From assembly GCA_023634235.1 (NCBI GenBank), contig JAMKCF010000013.1, forward strand, positions 2,170,001 through 2,234,000: 64,000 nucleotides of DNA, written 5' to 3'. Of the stretch, positions 11,601 to 43,310 are shown piece by piece. Source of the DNA: Pisaster brevispinus. Taxonomy: Eukaryota; Echinodermata; Asteroidea; Forcipulatida; Asteriidae. The stretch's first letter is position 1; each line of letters begins with the position of its first letter. The notes below the pieces were generated by a model. That model was not told where the DNA came from and did no database searches. It saw only the letters and a program-made list of their open reading frames with translations. A program made the position numbers and the translations under genes.

Positions 11601-14600
11601 GGGAATAAATGAGCATAACTTTTTCAAAATTTGGGGGAAAACAAACTTGAAATTTCACTTGCCGTTATTTTTGTCAGTGTATGCGTTCTGCTGGGACTCT
11701 GTGATGGCTTTCAGAAACGCTGGACTCAGGGCATCTTCCTCAGTGTTTCCATGGCAACTCAACAAGCATTCAACCAATGGCACTATGGAACTTGCACCAC
11801 TGGTTACCAATGGCAAGCAGAGTTCAGAGAGATGATTCAATAGGGTGCTGGAGAGCTGTGTGCTGGGCACCAGGCAGCTGTAACATAACGGATTAGGCAT
11901 TATGAATTACCAGCCTCTGCTGTTAATATGTAATGCTACAACCACCACAAACCACCTGGGCTCAAATTCACGGCACTGCTTACCATGGAATTCTGCACTT
12001 ACAGCTTAAAGATGCACATGCTTTACATGGCCCTGTAAGTGCAGAATTCTGTGCTAAGCAGCAACATAAAATTTGGCCCCGTTCAGAATACTTAATAGTA
12101 ATACTACTACTAATAATAAAAGGTATTTATGGAGCGCTGTTACACTGAGTACAGCAGCACTTTACAAGAAAACATAATACACTAAGCGAATAAATAAAGG
12201 CACTAATAATGGGAAAGACAGTTGGTCCCAAGCAATCAACCATTGAGGAGGACAGTTTTGAGATTTTTCTTGAAAACTTGAAGAGTTTGATCATGGAGAC
12301 AGTTCCAAAGGCATGGGGCATGTGCGTGGTACTGGATCGAAGATTCCTTGACGGAGTGTAAAGTTGTACTAGTTCTGAGATATAGTGGGGAGCCTTACTG
12401 TTAAGTGCTTTGTGGACAATGAGCATCAGCTTGAAGATGATTCGTTGAGAGATAGGGAGCCAGTGAAGTTGTTTCAGAATGGGGGTGATAGAACAGGATT
12501 TTTTTAGACAGTGTCACGATGCGGGCTGCGGTGTTTTGAAGGCATTGAAGACGGGAAATCTGATTGTAAGGAAGAGCGTACATGTAAACATGTACTGGTT
12601 CCCCGCATTTGTTCACATGTTGCAGTTACTTACTTGGCACTCGACTCCCAACGCGTCAACGGCACTTTGTACAAATCTTCAACCATTGACTCCAACAACT
12701 GTTTAAACAAAATGATGATGATGATACAGTTTTAATTCCGAAAATAGAATTAGCTGTTGCAAACTGCTTACCAACCAAAACAAATTACGGTATAAATGCA
12801 AAAAAAAAAAGTTAGTGGCCTGACATTTCGACCCCAGCAGAGTCTTTCTCAAAGGTTTCAGTTTTAATTCACCAGTTCAAAATCTTCAGCTTGGAATCCT
12901 TATTTGTAATTTCACATTTTGTGATAATTAAACAGGTCTTACATTTTAAAATTGCCCTAAACAAATAGATAATTATCCAACACCATTGATATTTTCTAAC
13001 AAAATTCATTTCTCTTTGCATTTTTCTATATCACAAAGAAAGTAAATTTACCAGGTGCTTTAAAGCATAGCCAACCAATTGTATGAAATTCAAACCAAGT
13101 TGTATCAAGGACCTGGAATTTTATCTTTGAGAGGGTACGGCCATTTTCATTTTGCAAAGGGCACTTTCATCGGAAAATCTTCAAGTCTATGGGAAACTTT
13201 TGTAGGGGCACCGAGGCCAAAATCTGGGGCAACAAAGGCAACAGTGGTCTCCGTGTAATTCCAGGCCTGGTACTGAACTGACAAAATTATTACACAAATT
13301 GATTGACAAACCACACACCTTACGAGTTGATGCAAGGTTAAAATGACTAGCTGTGCTTCCAACTGCCTGCGGTATTCCAACGCATGGATTCTTCTCTTTG
13401 TAGTACGACGTACAGTGACGAATCTGGGACTATGAAACAACAATCAAAGATGAACCAGGTACTTATTTTATTTTGTTACAATCTGATCCCCATTAGAAAT
13501 GGATATAAGAACTGGTTTCTTATCTACACAGTGATGATGATGGTTCAATTCATGTTAAGGAGCCAGACTACTTTTTTCCTTCCAGCCTCAGTTTGGTTAC
13601 AATGGGTTGAATGGGAGAAAAGCAAGATGGCTGACCCTTCAGACCCACTCCCATTGGAATTTGAAACTTTGCATCATAGGAATACAACCTACACAGAGGC
13701 CGCTTAAGCAAAAGTAGCAAAGCTCAAAACAATCTTGCTTACCGGAATAAAAGATTACCAGCCAAAATACCATATCATATGTACCATCTTTGCCTGGTTT
13801 CCTGCTTAGTTTTGCTAAGCAGAAACTTGTTTAAGCAAAATTGTTTAAAGCAACGTTATGAAACTTGGCCGAACTCTTTTCAGATCCTCCAACATTTAAA
13901 TGATGAGATTTGTAACCATTGTGTTGCTCCAAACTCCACTAGCCCATGACCAGACAATCTTATCTATTGTCCACTAATCAACCAAGCATTTATCTTGACA
14001 GTTATAATCCAATCACATGCTGGGGGAATTACCACCAATTACAAAGCAGGACAATTCTTTAGTCAGTGGTGTTTGAAGCTTTGCATGGTGTGGAAACTAA
14101 GATAAGAACAACTTTCAATAGTAAATTTGTGGGTAAAACCACGTGTAAAATCTCTTTTGGGAGGAGTGTTGGCTCTGAAAAGAGCCGGTGTGGTTTCTAT
14201 GTTTCAAACAGTATACTCTGCTTGTCTTCAGGAGAATGCTGGACTGTTGGGGGGGGGGGGGGGTGGGGGTGGGAGCTGGGATACCAAAACTATTTGGCAA
14301 AACATGCTTAATGAGAGTTTAAAAAAAAAGCACATAAGTTTTGGATGATTGGAGAGACAGAGAGAGAGCAGACAGTTAGATAGAGAAGTTGAAGTTTTTA
14401 TCCTGCAAAAGCATCAACACCTGGGCCCATTTGACAGCCTTTTCCTCCATAGAATTGCAAGGTGTACTGGTATAGAATTTCATCACACACTGAACGACGA
14501 GCGTGCACACATCTTCTAGAAGAAGAAATGAGGAGCAAAGAAAACATGCAATGAATTAAGATGCAACAAAGAGAAATCCACTAACCTTCATCTATAATCC

Positions 14601-16218
14601 CAAAGATCTAGTTCACATTCCCACTTACTATTTGTACACTTAAAAGACAAACCAAATCCTATATTGTTTTAGTCCCACTATTTTAAAAGGAGCTGTGCTG
14701 TCATGATCAAAGCAGGCCTGTGGCTGTTCATGGAATTATGAACTCTCACCCAGTTACTGCATGATGTGTGCGCCCTCCCTCCATATCATATTTATGGAGA
14801 GTGCGCGCATGCTGTAACTGGGTGAGAGTTCGTAATTCCATGTACAGCCACAGGCCTGCTTTGATCGTGACAACACAGCCCCTTCACGTGGAATATTGCA
14901 TTCAGGCCCGATACTTCGCGGAGGCAATAGAGGCAAATGCCTCCATGCCTCTGGTCATTGCCTCGGTGCCCTTTGAAACAGTCCAACACAATATATTATT
15001 TCCTTCACAGAGATTCCTTTTACTAAGGCAAAACTGCCTTGCCCTAACAAGAACCATAGTATCCACCACAGGCCTTAACATCCCATGCCCCACAACCCAC
15101 AGAAAGCCAAGTGTTTCTGGGTCCTTAATATGAACAAAGTTGTCTCATACCTTGTGCCATCAGAGCTGGGTTACTGCAAAGACTTCCAAGAAGTTGTGCA
15201 ATACTTGGGAGGTTCTCCAGTGCAATGCTGAGACTATCCTAGGTAGAAATTAACATCACAAACTCAAAACAAGCAGACAACAAGCTTGCATCCTACATGC
15301 TTCATATATTTTTTTTATAATGGGCCGGGGGGGGGGGGGGGAGGAGAGGTGTTAGTCTGAATAAAGAATTAGGTGTTCATGGTGCTGATATTGGCTCATA
15401 TTTAAAAACAGATATCATGCAGAGCTATGAAATATGAGACCTATTATACAACATTGGGTCAGTTTTTACAAGGTTCTGTGGCGCATTCTGCCACCAAAAT
15501 GTCAGAAAACACCGGGAATCATCCCCCTGATCTTAACAAGTATGTACTTGGTTCTGTCTTGGCCGTGTCGTAGCCAGGGGGTTATTGTTAAGCGCACCCG
15601 GCTCAAGCTCTTGTGTTTCTGATTCCAGCACAGTGTGGGTTCGAATCCCGGTCATGACACTTGTGTCCTTAAACGAGACACTTAACCGTTACTGGTTCGT
15701 CCTTCGGATGGGATGAAAGCCGTTGGTCCCATGTGTTGTATTAAAAACTATCAACACACGTAAAAGAACCCAGCAACACTTATCACTAAGAGAAGGGGTT
15801 TGCCCCCGTGTTTCTGTCATCCAATGGACTTATGCCTCATCTAGATGCTGAACAGGCTTTGATGAGAGTTGTTTTTAGAAGAATTGTGTAATACACAACA
15901 CACAGGAACTATGGTTTAACAACCCATCCGAAGGACAAAGTAATAACAGTTAAGTGTCTTGCTCAATGTCAACACCAAGACTCAAACCCACACTCTGCTT
16001 ATCAGAACACCAGAACTTGAGTCCAGAACCCTAGACCAATCGTCCATGACACACCACTTTATAAAACGACCCTGAAAGAAGCACTAAGACTTTCTTTGCC
16101 TAACCCATTCCACAAGCTGGCGATGAAGATCCGCCAGGAAAACCCTCAGCTCACTGCAATGTATGGAGTCCCATTCTTTAGTTCGCTCTAGCCAGAGTTT
16201 TATTCTCTCCTCATCCAT
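8667..16218 (-). CDS. FANCC: Fanconi anemia group C protein (FANCC) orthologue
   Basis: FANCC is an alpha-helical subunit of the nuclear Fanconi anaemia core complex, which ubiquitinates FANCD2/FANCI in DNA interstrand crosslink repair. Exons read by eye (minus strand): 16,218-16,105; 15,238-15,151; 14,515-14,421; 13,429-13,324 (tentative, phase unresolved); 11,877-11,659; 11,565-11,379; 10,657-10,438; 10,391-10,084; 8,966-8,667 with the stop. Blocks matching vertebrate FANCC from memory: FLADLHRQLVEW then LPSIAQLLGSLCSNPALM; CLPLVTSGASSIVPLVECLL with SCHG; VSLWTRYLPALESEFLNLV; FVLNLMEVFSKCVQE; VWLLLVRSPGWHHAAVMMLL with HGSAESRPA; and the C-terminal SIMWDA. Predicted length is about 545 residues against 558 in human. 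Phases agree at every junction except around the exon at 13.4 kb, so one exon is probably missed or mis-framed there. The start ATG at 16,218 follows an acceptor at 16,282, so the first exon is non-coding. Confidence 0.82.
9290..9890 (+). repeat. Long dispersed repeat with a conserved open frame (matches 56,480-57,005 inverted)
   Basis: CTTTGTCCGCAAGGATAAAGA near 9,313 and the segment around 9,600-9,660 (ACGAGCCTCGAAGTGTGACG) recur as their reverse complement at 56,740-56,970. An open frame spans 9,517-9,873, and its stretch PVSGMVYEPRSVTTDA is echoed as [16 protein letters not shown] in the other copy. This may be a conserved nucleotide element rather than a protein. It lies in a FANCC intron. 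Confidence 0.5.
10737..10927. repeat. Palindromic GGGCCCAATTTC-family element
   Basis: It runs from TGGGCCCAATGTCATAGAGC to AGCACTATGAAATTGGGCCC. The interior reads GCAGGATACCAGTCAC and GGCTGGTAGCCTTATTCTGG. It is one of the best preserved copies and lies in a FANCC intron. Confidence 0.7.
11945..12080. repeat. Short foldback element (AAGTGCAGAATTC family)
   Basis: It opens CTCAAATTCACGGCACTGCTTA and contains GGAATTCTGCACTTACAG, facing CTGTAAGTGCAGAATTCTG. It closes GCTAAGCAGCAACATAAAATTTGG. A related copy lies at about 28,626-28,740 in a SMARCA4 intron. Confidence 0.5.
12127..12616 (-). pseudogene. Non-LTR retrotransposon reverse transcriptase, C-terminal remnant
   Basis: Two minus-strand frames join at a frameshift near 12,500. 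They read SRLQCLQNTAARIVTLSKK and then PILKQLHWLPISQRIIFK, followed by LMLIVHKALNSKAPHYISEL and YTPSRNLRSS. This block (LQxxQNxAAR, LHWLPxxxRIxFK, YKALNxxAPxYLxEL, RxLRSS) is the typical C-terminal tail of CR1/Jockey-type LINE reverse transcriptases. The piece is 5'-truncated and frameshifted, so it is inactive. It sits in a FANCC intron, antisense to SMARCA4 and in the same direction as FANCC. Confidence 0.8.
13685..13872. repeat. Palindromic GGGCCCAATTTC-family element (diverged)
   Basis: It has GCCGCTTAAGCAAAAG at the left and TTTAAAGCAACGTTATGAAAC at the right. The interior reads ATTACCAGCCAAAATACCATAT and TTGCTAAGCAGAAAC. It lies in a FANCC intron. Confidence 0.5.
14690..14884. repeat. 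Foldback element with long perfect arms (copy 1; copy 2 at 40,949-41,175)
   Basis: The left arm GCTGTGCTGTCATGATCAAAG, then GCAGGCCTGTGGCTG and AACTCTCACCCAGTTAC, is repeated as the reverse complement (GTAACTGGGTGAGAGTT, CAGCCACAGGCCTGC, CTTTGATCGTGACAACACAGC). The arms surround a loop near 14,770-14,800. There is no coding capacity. It lies in a FANCC intron. Confidence 0.7.
15555..15885 (+). repeat. tRNA-derived SINE
   Basis: It contains GTGTGGGTTCGAATCCCGGTC (B box) followed by ATGACACTTGTGTCCTTAAACG, GACACTTAACCGTTAC and CGTCCTTCGGATGGG, the SINE body also seen at 29,450-29,580. A reverse-oriented relative follows at about 15,900-16,060 (CATCCGAAGGAC, TTAAGTGTCTTGC, AAACCCACACTC). The two form an inverted SINE pair inside FANCC intron 1. 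Confidence 0.65.
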
Positions 16219-16884
16219 GCTGTACGTCTTTCTAGTCTTCGATCATACCAAAACTGGGCTTATAGACAGTCCAGTGGTAACCTGTTAACAGCAAGTCAAA
16301 TTAAAAGTAAAGAATCCCACCAATACAATATTTGCGACTCAAATCTATGACATGAGTCTTACAAAGCTCTTTGGAAATCCATGATGAATCACTTTGCAAT
16401 GGAAGAGTCCAACCTGGGCTAGCTAGAGGCACCCAGGTTGCGCATGCACATTAAGTTTCTGGTTTTATCAAATTATTTCTGTTAGATTTATATCTGGGCT
16501 TGCAAACATTGCAGAGTATAATAATAATAATGGCATCTTCTATAAAGCGCCGGTATCCACGAAAATGCTCATGTAGAAGTCGCAGAAGCCTGGATAGTTC
16601 CCCCGTCAGTGCACGAAATTGGGGGAAATATCCACAATACCGCAGGGCTTGAAGCTAAAAGAAATTCACTTGACTAGAATCATAAAACGAGACCAAAAAT
16701 CTATCTCATTTGTCTAGAATGTGTAGTAGGCACCTACAGTACAGTAGTTCCTTCCTCCATGGATTGGTAGTAGTACTAAGTATAGTATTTTAGTACTTTA
16801 GTAGTGTACTTCTGTAGAAATTATCATAATCATAGTCAACATTTTTCACAAAAATATCACACGATGAGCGAAGTATGAGGTAGC

Positions 16885-17020
16885 CTATTATTATTCAATA
16901 GAAAAACACAAGACCACTGGGCTTGCCCAGTTATGAGTTTGCTGGCCTGAGGCTAAAATCACTGGCCTCGGGCCTGTGGTCTGTTCATGGAGGAAGGAAG
17001 TGTTAATTTCGAGCCCTGGG
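16885..17020 (-). repeat. Dispersed repeat fragment (GGCCAGTGATTTTAGC family)
   Basis: The segment with AAAAACACAAGACC, GCTAAAATCACTGGCC and TTTCGAGCCCTGG matches, in reverse, the segment at 57,540-57,655. It lies in the non-coding first intron of FANCC. Confidence 0.5.
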
Positions 17021-17257
17021 GCCGCGCCCCTTAAAGTTTAACTGATCACGAACTTACGAAGCCCCACAACCAACCACCACATCCCCTGTGAATACTGCAA
17101 CTTGTCCCCAATGAAAAAATGAAACATAAACAAAGATCGTCTTAAATATAAAGAAATGTTCTACAACAGCACATTACACTGTCACTAGTATACGTATTCT
17201 TGTAAACTCCTTTACAGCTGCTTTTTACTCGAGCTAGCTAGAAGAGTTCAATCATAC

Positions 17258-17596
17258 CTCTTTGATGCCCTTTTCCGTCTGTGCATAAGTCCTGCGGAAT
17301 TGAATGATTGTTTATCTTCTTGTCTGCGTGGTCCCCGCACCACACACAGTCAGTCAATGTAAATACCCGTTTGCGAACAATAACCTATTTGCGAATGGGT
17401 TTACAAAATGGTTCGGCGCATCGGTCGTCGCTGGTACTTTGTTTTACACCCCGCACCTTCAAAGGCGCGCGTTTGGACTATGGAACCATTATCTTACGGA
17501 AATTGCCGATCAAATCCGAATGTGGGTTCAACATGGACGATCTTTCTTTGTCATGAACGCCACGGTCGACCTAAAGTTTGGTCCAAAAAACCACAG
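17258..17596. promoter_or_regulatory. Probable bidirectional promoter and 5' non-coding exons of FANCC (-) and SMARCA4 (+)
   Basis: A minus-strand donor (AAAGAG|GTATGA, exon end 17,258) fits the FANCC leader exon, which would splice to the acceptor at 16,282. On the plus strand, ACCACAG|GTAAAG at 17,596/17,597 fits a SMARCA4 leader exon splicing to the TTTTCAG acceptor at 19,443, 17 bases before the ATG. No TATA box is obvious. Both transcription starts would lie within a few hundred bases of each other. RNA data would be needed to place them, and the exon assignments are inference. Confidence 0.5.
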
Positions 17597-18127
17597 GTAA
17601 AGTACATTTATATGCCAAAATGTTTAAACTAAAATATACCTGAGTAAGTGGAGATTTGGTGTAATTGATAATAGTTGATTATGTGCTAAAATATGGGTTT
17701 TACTGACGTTTTCTTTGTTTTATTTGTCCAACAAGATTTCGACCGTCGTCTGGTTTTTCGACCGTAGTCTGTAGCTTAGATTAGAGTAATACTGTAGTCT
17801 GGTTTTGTGAACGGCAGTGCATATTTTACCGGCAACGGTATTTAGTTACAATGATCGTAACGCTATTTAATCATTTTGTTTCCACACCAACATTGTTGTT
17901 GTGATAAGGTACTCACGAGATGGGAATCAGACCACAAATTTCGGACTTAAAAATTACCCTTTTGTTTTAATGTTCATTATCATTGTTTGTTTAGTTAAGT
18001 AAAAAAAAAACCCCAAACCTCTCGGACGGAGCTGAAAAACTGTAGTAGATATTGTCGGCTACTCACGTACCTGTCTAGCCCGCTCTAGGTCATAAGTAGG
18101 TGCTATACAATATTTCGGTAAAATAAC

Positions 18128-19124
18128 TAAGCCTGTGCGTAAACGTTTTTTTTTGTAACCGTGTAACCGTTTCCGAAACGGTCGGTTACATGTATAACCG
18201 ACCGTTTCAGAAAAAAATGGAGTTAAAAAAAAATTGGTTCAGACGACCGAGCACGATGTTCACTGCCATCGAGCGGATTTTCGTCGGGGATGAATCACAT
18301 AATGGAAACTAACTTGTAGGTGAAATTGTATCCAGTGAAATAAACAATCTTTGTCATTCAAGCGTCCGTGTTTCTTTATTAATAAAGTGCATTTTTAAGC
18401 CGCCGCACTGGCATACTGCACAGGCTTGGCGCAACCGCAACAAGAAAGCTGACATGACGCAACACGTGACCTGACAGGTGACCGACACCAAACTCAATTA
18501 CTCGACAGTGCTGATTGGATAAGAGTGGTTACAGAACATGAGCAGTGATAGGTCCAGAAGCAGCCAGCGGTGATAGGTCAAGAAGCAGCCAGCGTACACT
18601 CTCCCACCGTTTTACCCTATTATGTTATGTATAATATTTCTAAATCCGCTTCCTTTGTGGAAGCCGCTTTTATCTAGCTAAGAAAGTTGGATGCTTAGGT
18701 GCCCTATGGTTTGGAAGTTCGAAGGTCGGCTAGTTTCCTTTGATGGTGAACCTGCTATTGAACGCGCGCACTCTCAATGGGCCAAACCTGTCCAAGATTT
18801 TGTTAAGACTTATCTTGCCTCTATTGTCTGCCACTTACCAGGGTCCCCTCTGTGGTTATTTTCGTAGACAAAACATGAAGACGAAGACTATTATTCGCGG
18901 CGCACCTCGAAGATCTGACATGTTTACGCTCACGCTCGACGAAAAAATAAATAAGAACTGACAGGAGAATAGAAGATCGCGACTTGCGGTCTAAAACATT
19001 TACGGATTTACTAATTTCAACAAAGCACCATTTTTAGAACTGGTTTTACGGTTACCCGAACCGAAAAAACGTAAACGTGTAACTGAATAATCGGTCGGTT
19101 AACCGTGTAACCGTCACAGGCTTA
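18128..19124. mobile_element. hAT-like DNA transposon with 8-bp target-site duplication
   Basis: The left end TAAGCCTGTGCGTAAACG and the inverted right end (CGGTTACACGGTTAACC read outward from TAAGCCTGTGA) form terminal inverted repeats. The element is flanked on both sides by AAAATAAC (18,120-18,127 and 19,125-19,132). An 8-bp duplication is the hallmark of the hAT superfamily. Subterminal regions are rich in CCGTTTCGG/CCGAACCG motifs. At 997 bp, with only a short open frame (18,740-18,961), it appears to be a non-autonomous or internally deleted copy. It contains a 2-copy direct repeat, GTGATAGGTC(C/A)AGAAGCAGCC, at about 18,545-18,593. It sits in the first intron of SMARCA4. Confidence 0.8.
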
Positions 19125-19460
19125 AAAATAACAAAACAATCTTTTACCTTTGCCGGTAAAATATCCATGGTCTTTGTGTGTGTGTATCTGACTGTGAGTG
19201 AATGGACCATGACATGAGGTAGACATTTTATGTTCACGACGGTGTTGCTTGCGTGTGTAGGATGAAGGGGGTTCGGTTGGGAATAATAAATTAACTAGTG
19301 CTCAGTAACAAGTATATTTTATGTATGACCAACAGTTAACACTTAATAACAGAAAAACAGAAATTGGAAACCAGTTGTCGGGGCATGCTATTTTCAGCAA
19401 GGCCAAGAGTTTATTTATGAAGGTTTTTTGTGTCTATTTTCAGGTTGATCTTGGAGTAAG

Positions 19461-41504
<22,044 letters not shown>

Positions 41505-43310
41505 GATGTCAAGCTCAAGACCCACCACCATGTTGGTGTTATTACACACAACGAACTGGGTTCAAAGTGAGGCTTGTCTTTAGGTTAGTCTGGTAACTTG
41601 TCTATTGATTTTGTTTGTGATGATTCTTGTGTCTGGGAACTGGACATTGCATTTAGTGGATCATTTAGTATACATTCATTGCACAGAGAAAGATAACTTC
41701 AGTACAAGTAATGAGAGACTTTTGATGACACTAGGTGGCAGCAGACTTGCAGAGTAAAACTATCTCTCTTGGAGATGTGCTCATGCTCAGAACTGAGGAA
41801 ATTTATCTTACATGTCTGCTGCCACCTAGTGATCTATAGTCTTATTTTAAAAACACAAAGGAAAACTGGGCCCAATTTCAAAAAAGCTGTTAAGTCGAAA
41901 ATACTGCTTAGCAAATTTCAGTTGCAAAAATGTAAACTTAACCGAATTTTGGCTCAGAACCAGTTTTTGCTAGCAAGATTTTTCTGTGCTCAGCAAGTTT
42001 TTGTGCTTAAGGCTTTGTGACATTGGGCCCAGATGGTACTATGTACAGGATACTTTTCATTAATAGTTAAACCTGCAGTTCATTTTACATAAAAGTATTG
42101 CTCATTTATTTCACTGCAGCATTTTGTGTCATAAAATCACTACAAAAATGTCGACCCACACCATGTTTGTTCATTGTAAAAACATTAGATTGATTGTGGG
42201 TTTTGATTTTTTAGTCATATGGAAAGAATAGTGTGATTTCATTGGTTATTTGTTTCTCTTCCTCGTAGAACTTTGTTTCTAAAACCTATTCCCCAAAGTT
42301 TGAACTAGTAACATGATGTAGATAAGTTAGTTTTTTGTGGTTTTTTTTACATTAAGTTTACAAATAAATATACATAAAGTTGGTCAACAACTAACTCCTT
42401 GATATATTAAAGCTTCATCTAAATGCTATATTTTCCATAATATATTAATTGTATCTTCGTGTAGTGGTAGTGAATTCAAAAGAAGTAACTGTTTCAAGAT
42501 ATGTCGACTTAATTGGGAGGTACTTGTTGTCGATGTTGAAGATTTTGTTGTGAGCTTTGCTTTTATCTAATTGGAAAATGCTTTATCAAATTGCAGTCAT
42601 CTTGGTCAAGTTTCTGGAGTACATGATATTGGGTGACAGTTGTAATTTTCATTTCACAATGGGAGACCAAGCTATTTTCTCCTTCAATCATCAGGTTGGT
42701 TGTTTTGGTTTGAATGCAAAATATAAACAAAATGGCCCAACTGTGATATCAATGTCTTTATTGGGATTCTCTAAGACTCAGACTCCATGCCGTATAGTAT
42801 TGGAGCATTATTTAAGGGTGGATCAAGGATGATGAAAAGGAGGTTCCTTATCTCATAAACTTGATGTTTAGTTTTGTCAAGATTTTCTGAATACACTAAA
42901 ATTCTTTATTCTACAGCAACCATAGGACGTTGATGGAATTTCTTTTTAATATGTCATTGAGACTTTCTTAGGGGGGGAATATTTTTGTCCCTGAAAAGCC
43001 AAAAAGGTTTCATTCTCTAGCTCTTTTAGCTATTGTTACGGTTTTCACATTGCATTTCTTTGGAATCTTAGTTTCTTCGTACAATTTTTGACTGTAGGGA
43101 AAAAAAGTTATTATTGAAGGTGATGATGTCATTGTTGTATGGGTATAATAATAGCTGGTAGATTAGAGTAAATAAAGTTACTAATCAAATATTGTATACA
43201 AGGTAAATTTGTGTTGTTTGGCTTCACTTTTGTTGTGTCTTTTTAAATTTGTCTGTTATTAAGTAATTCTGAGATTTCATTTCTTATTTCCAATAAATTT
43301 CCAGTAGTAA
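41505..43310 (+). other. SMARCA4: SMARCA4 3' untranslated region with candidate polyadenylation signals
   Basis: No coding exon follows the TGA at 41,502-41,504. AATAAA hexamers occur at about 42,363, 43,171 and 43,292. The latter two sit in a T/GT-rich setting and are the best candidates for the 3' end. A palindromic repeat copy (41,868-42,034; TGGGCCCAATTTCAAAAAAGC to GTGACATTGGGCCCAG) would be transcribed as part of this UTR. The true end needs RNA data. Confidence 0.5.

Noticed and set aside
17304..17632. Three overlapping plus-strand open frames of 74-98 codons as a small protein gene
   Set aside because: No domain, no conserved pattern, and all three lie in the probable SMARCA4 leader exon with a donor at 17,597. 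They are more likely 5'UTR frames.
18740..18961. hAT transposase coding remnant
   Set aside because: The 73-codon frame lacks a zinc finger, catalytic residues or the hAT dimerisation motif that I can recognise.
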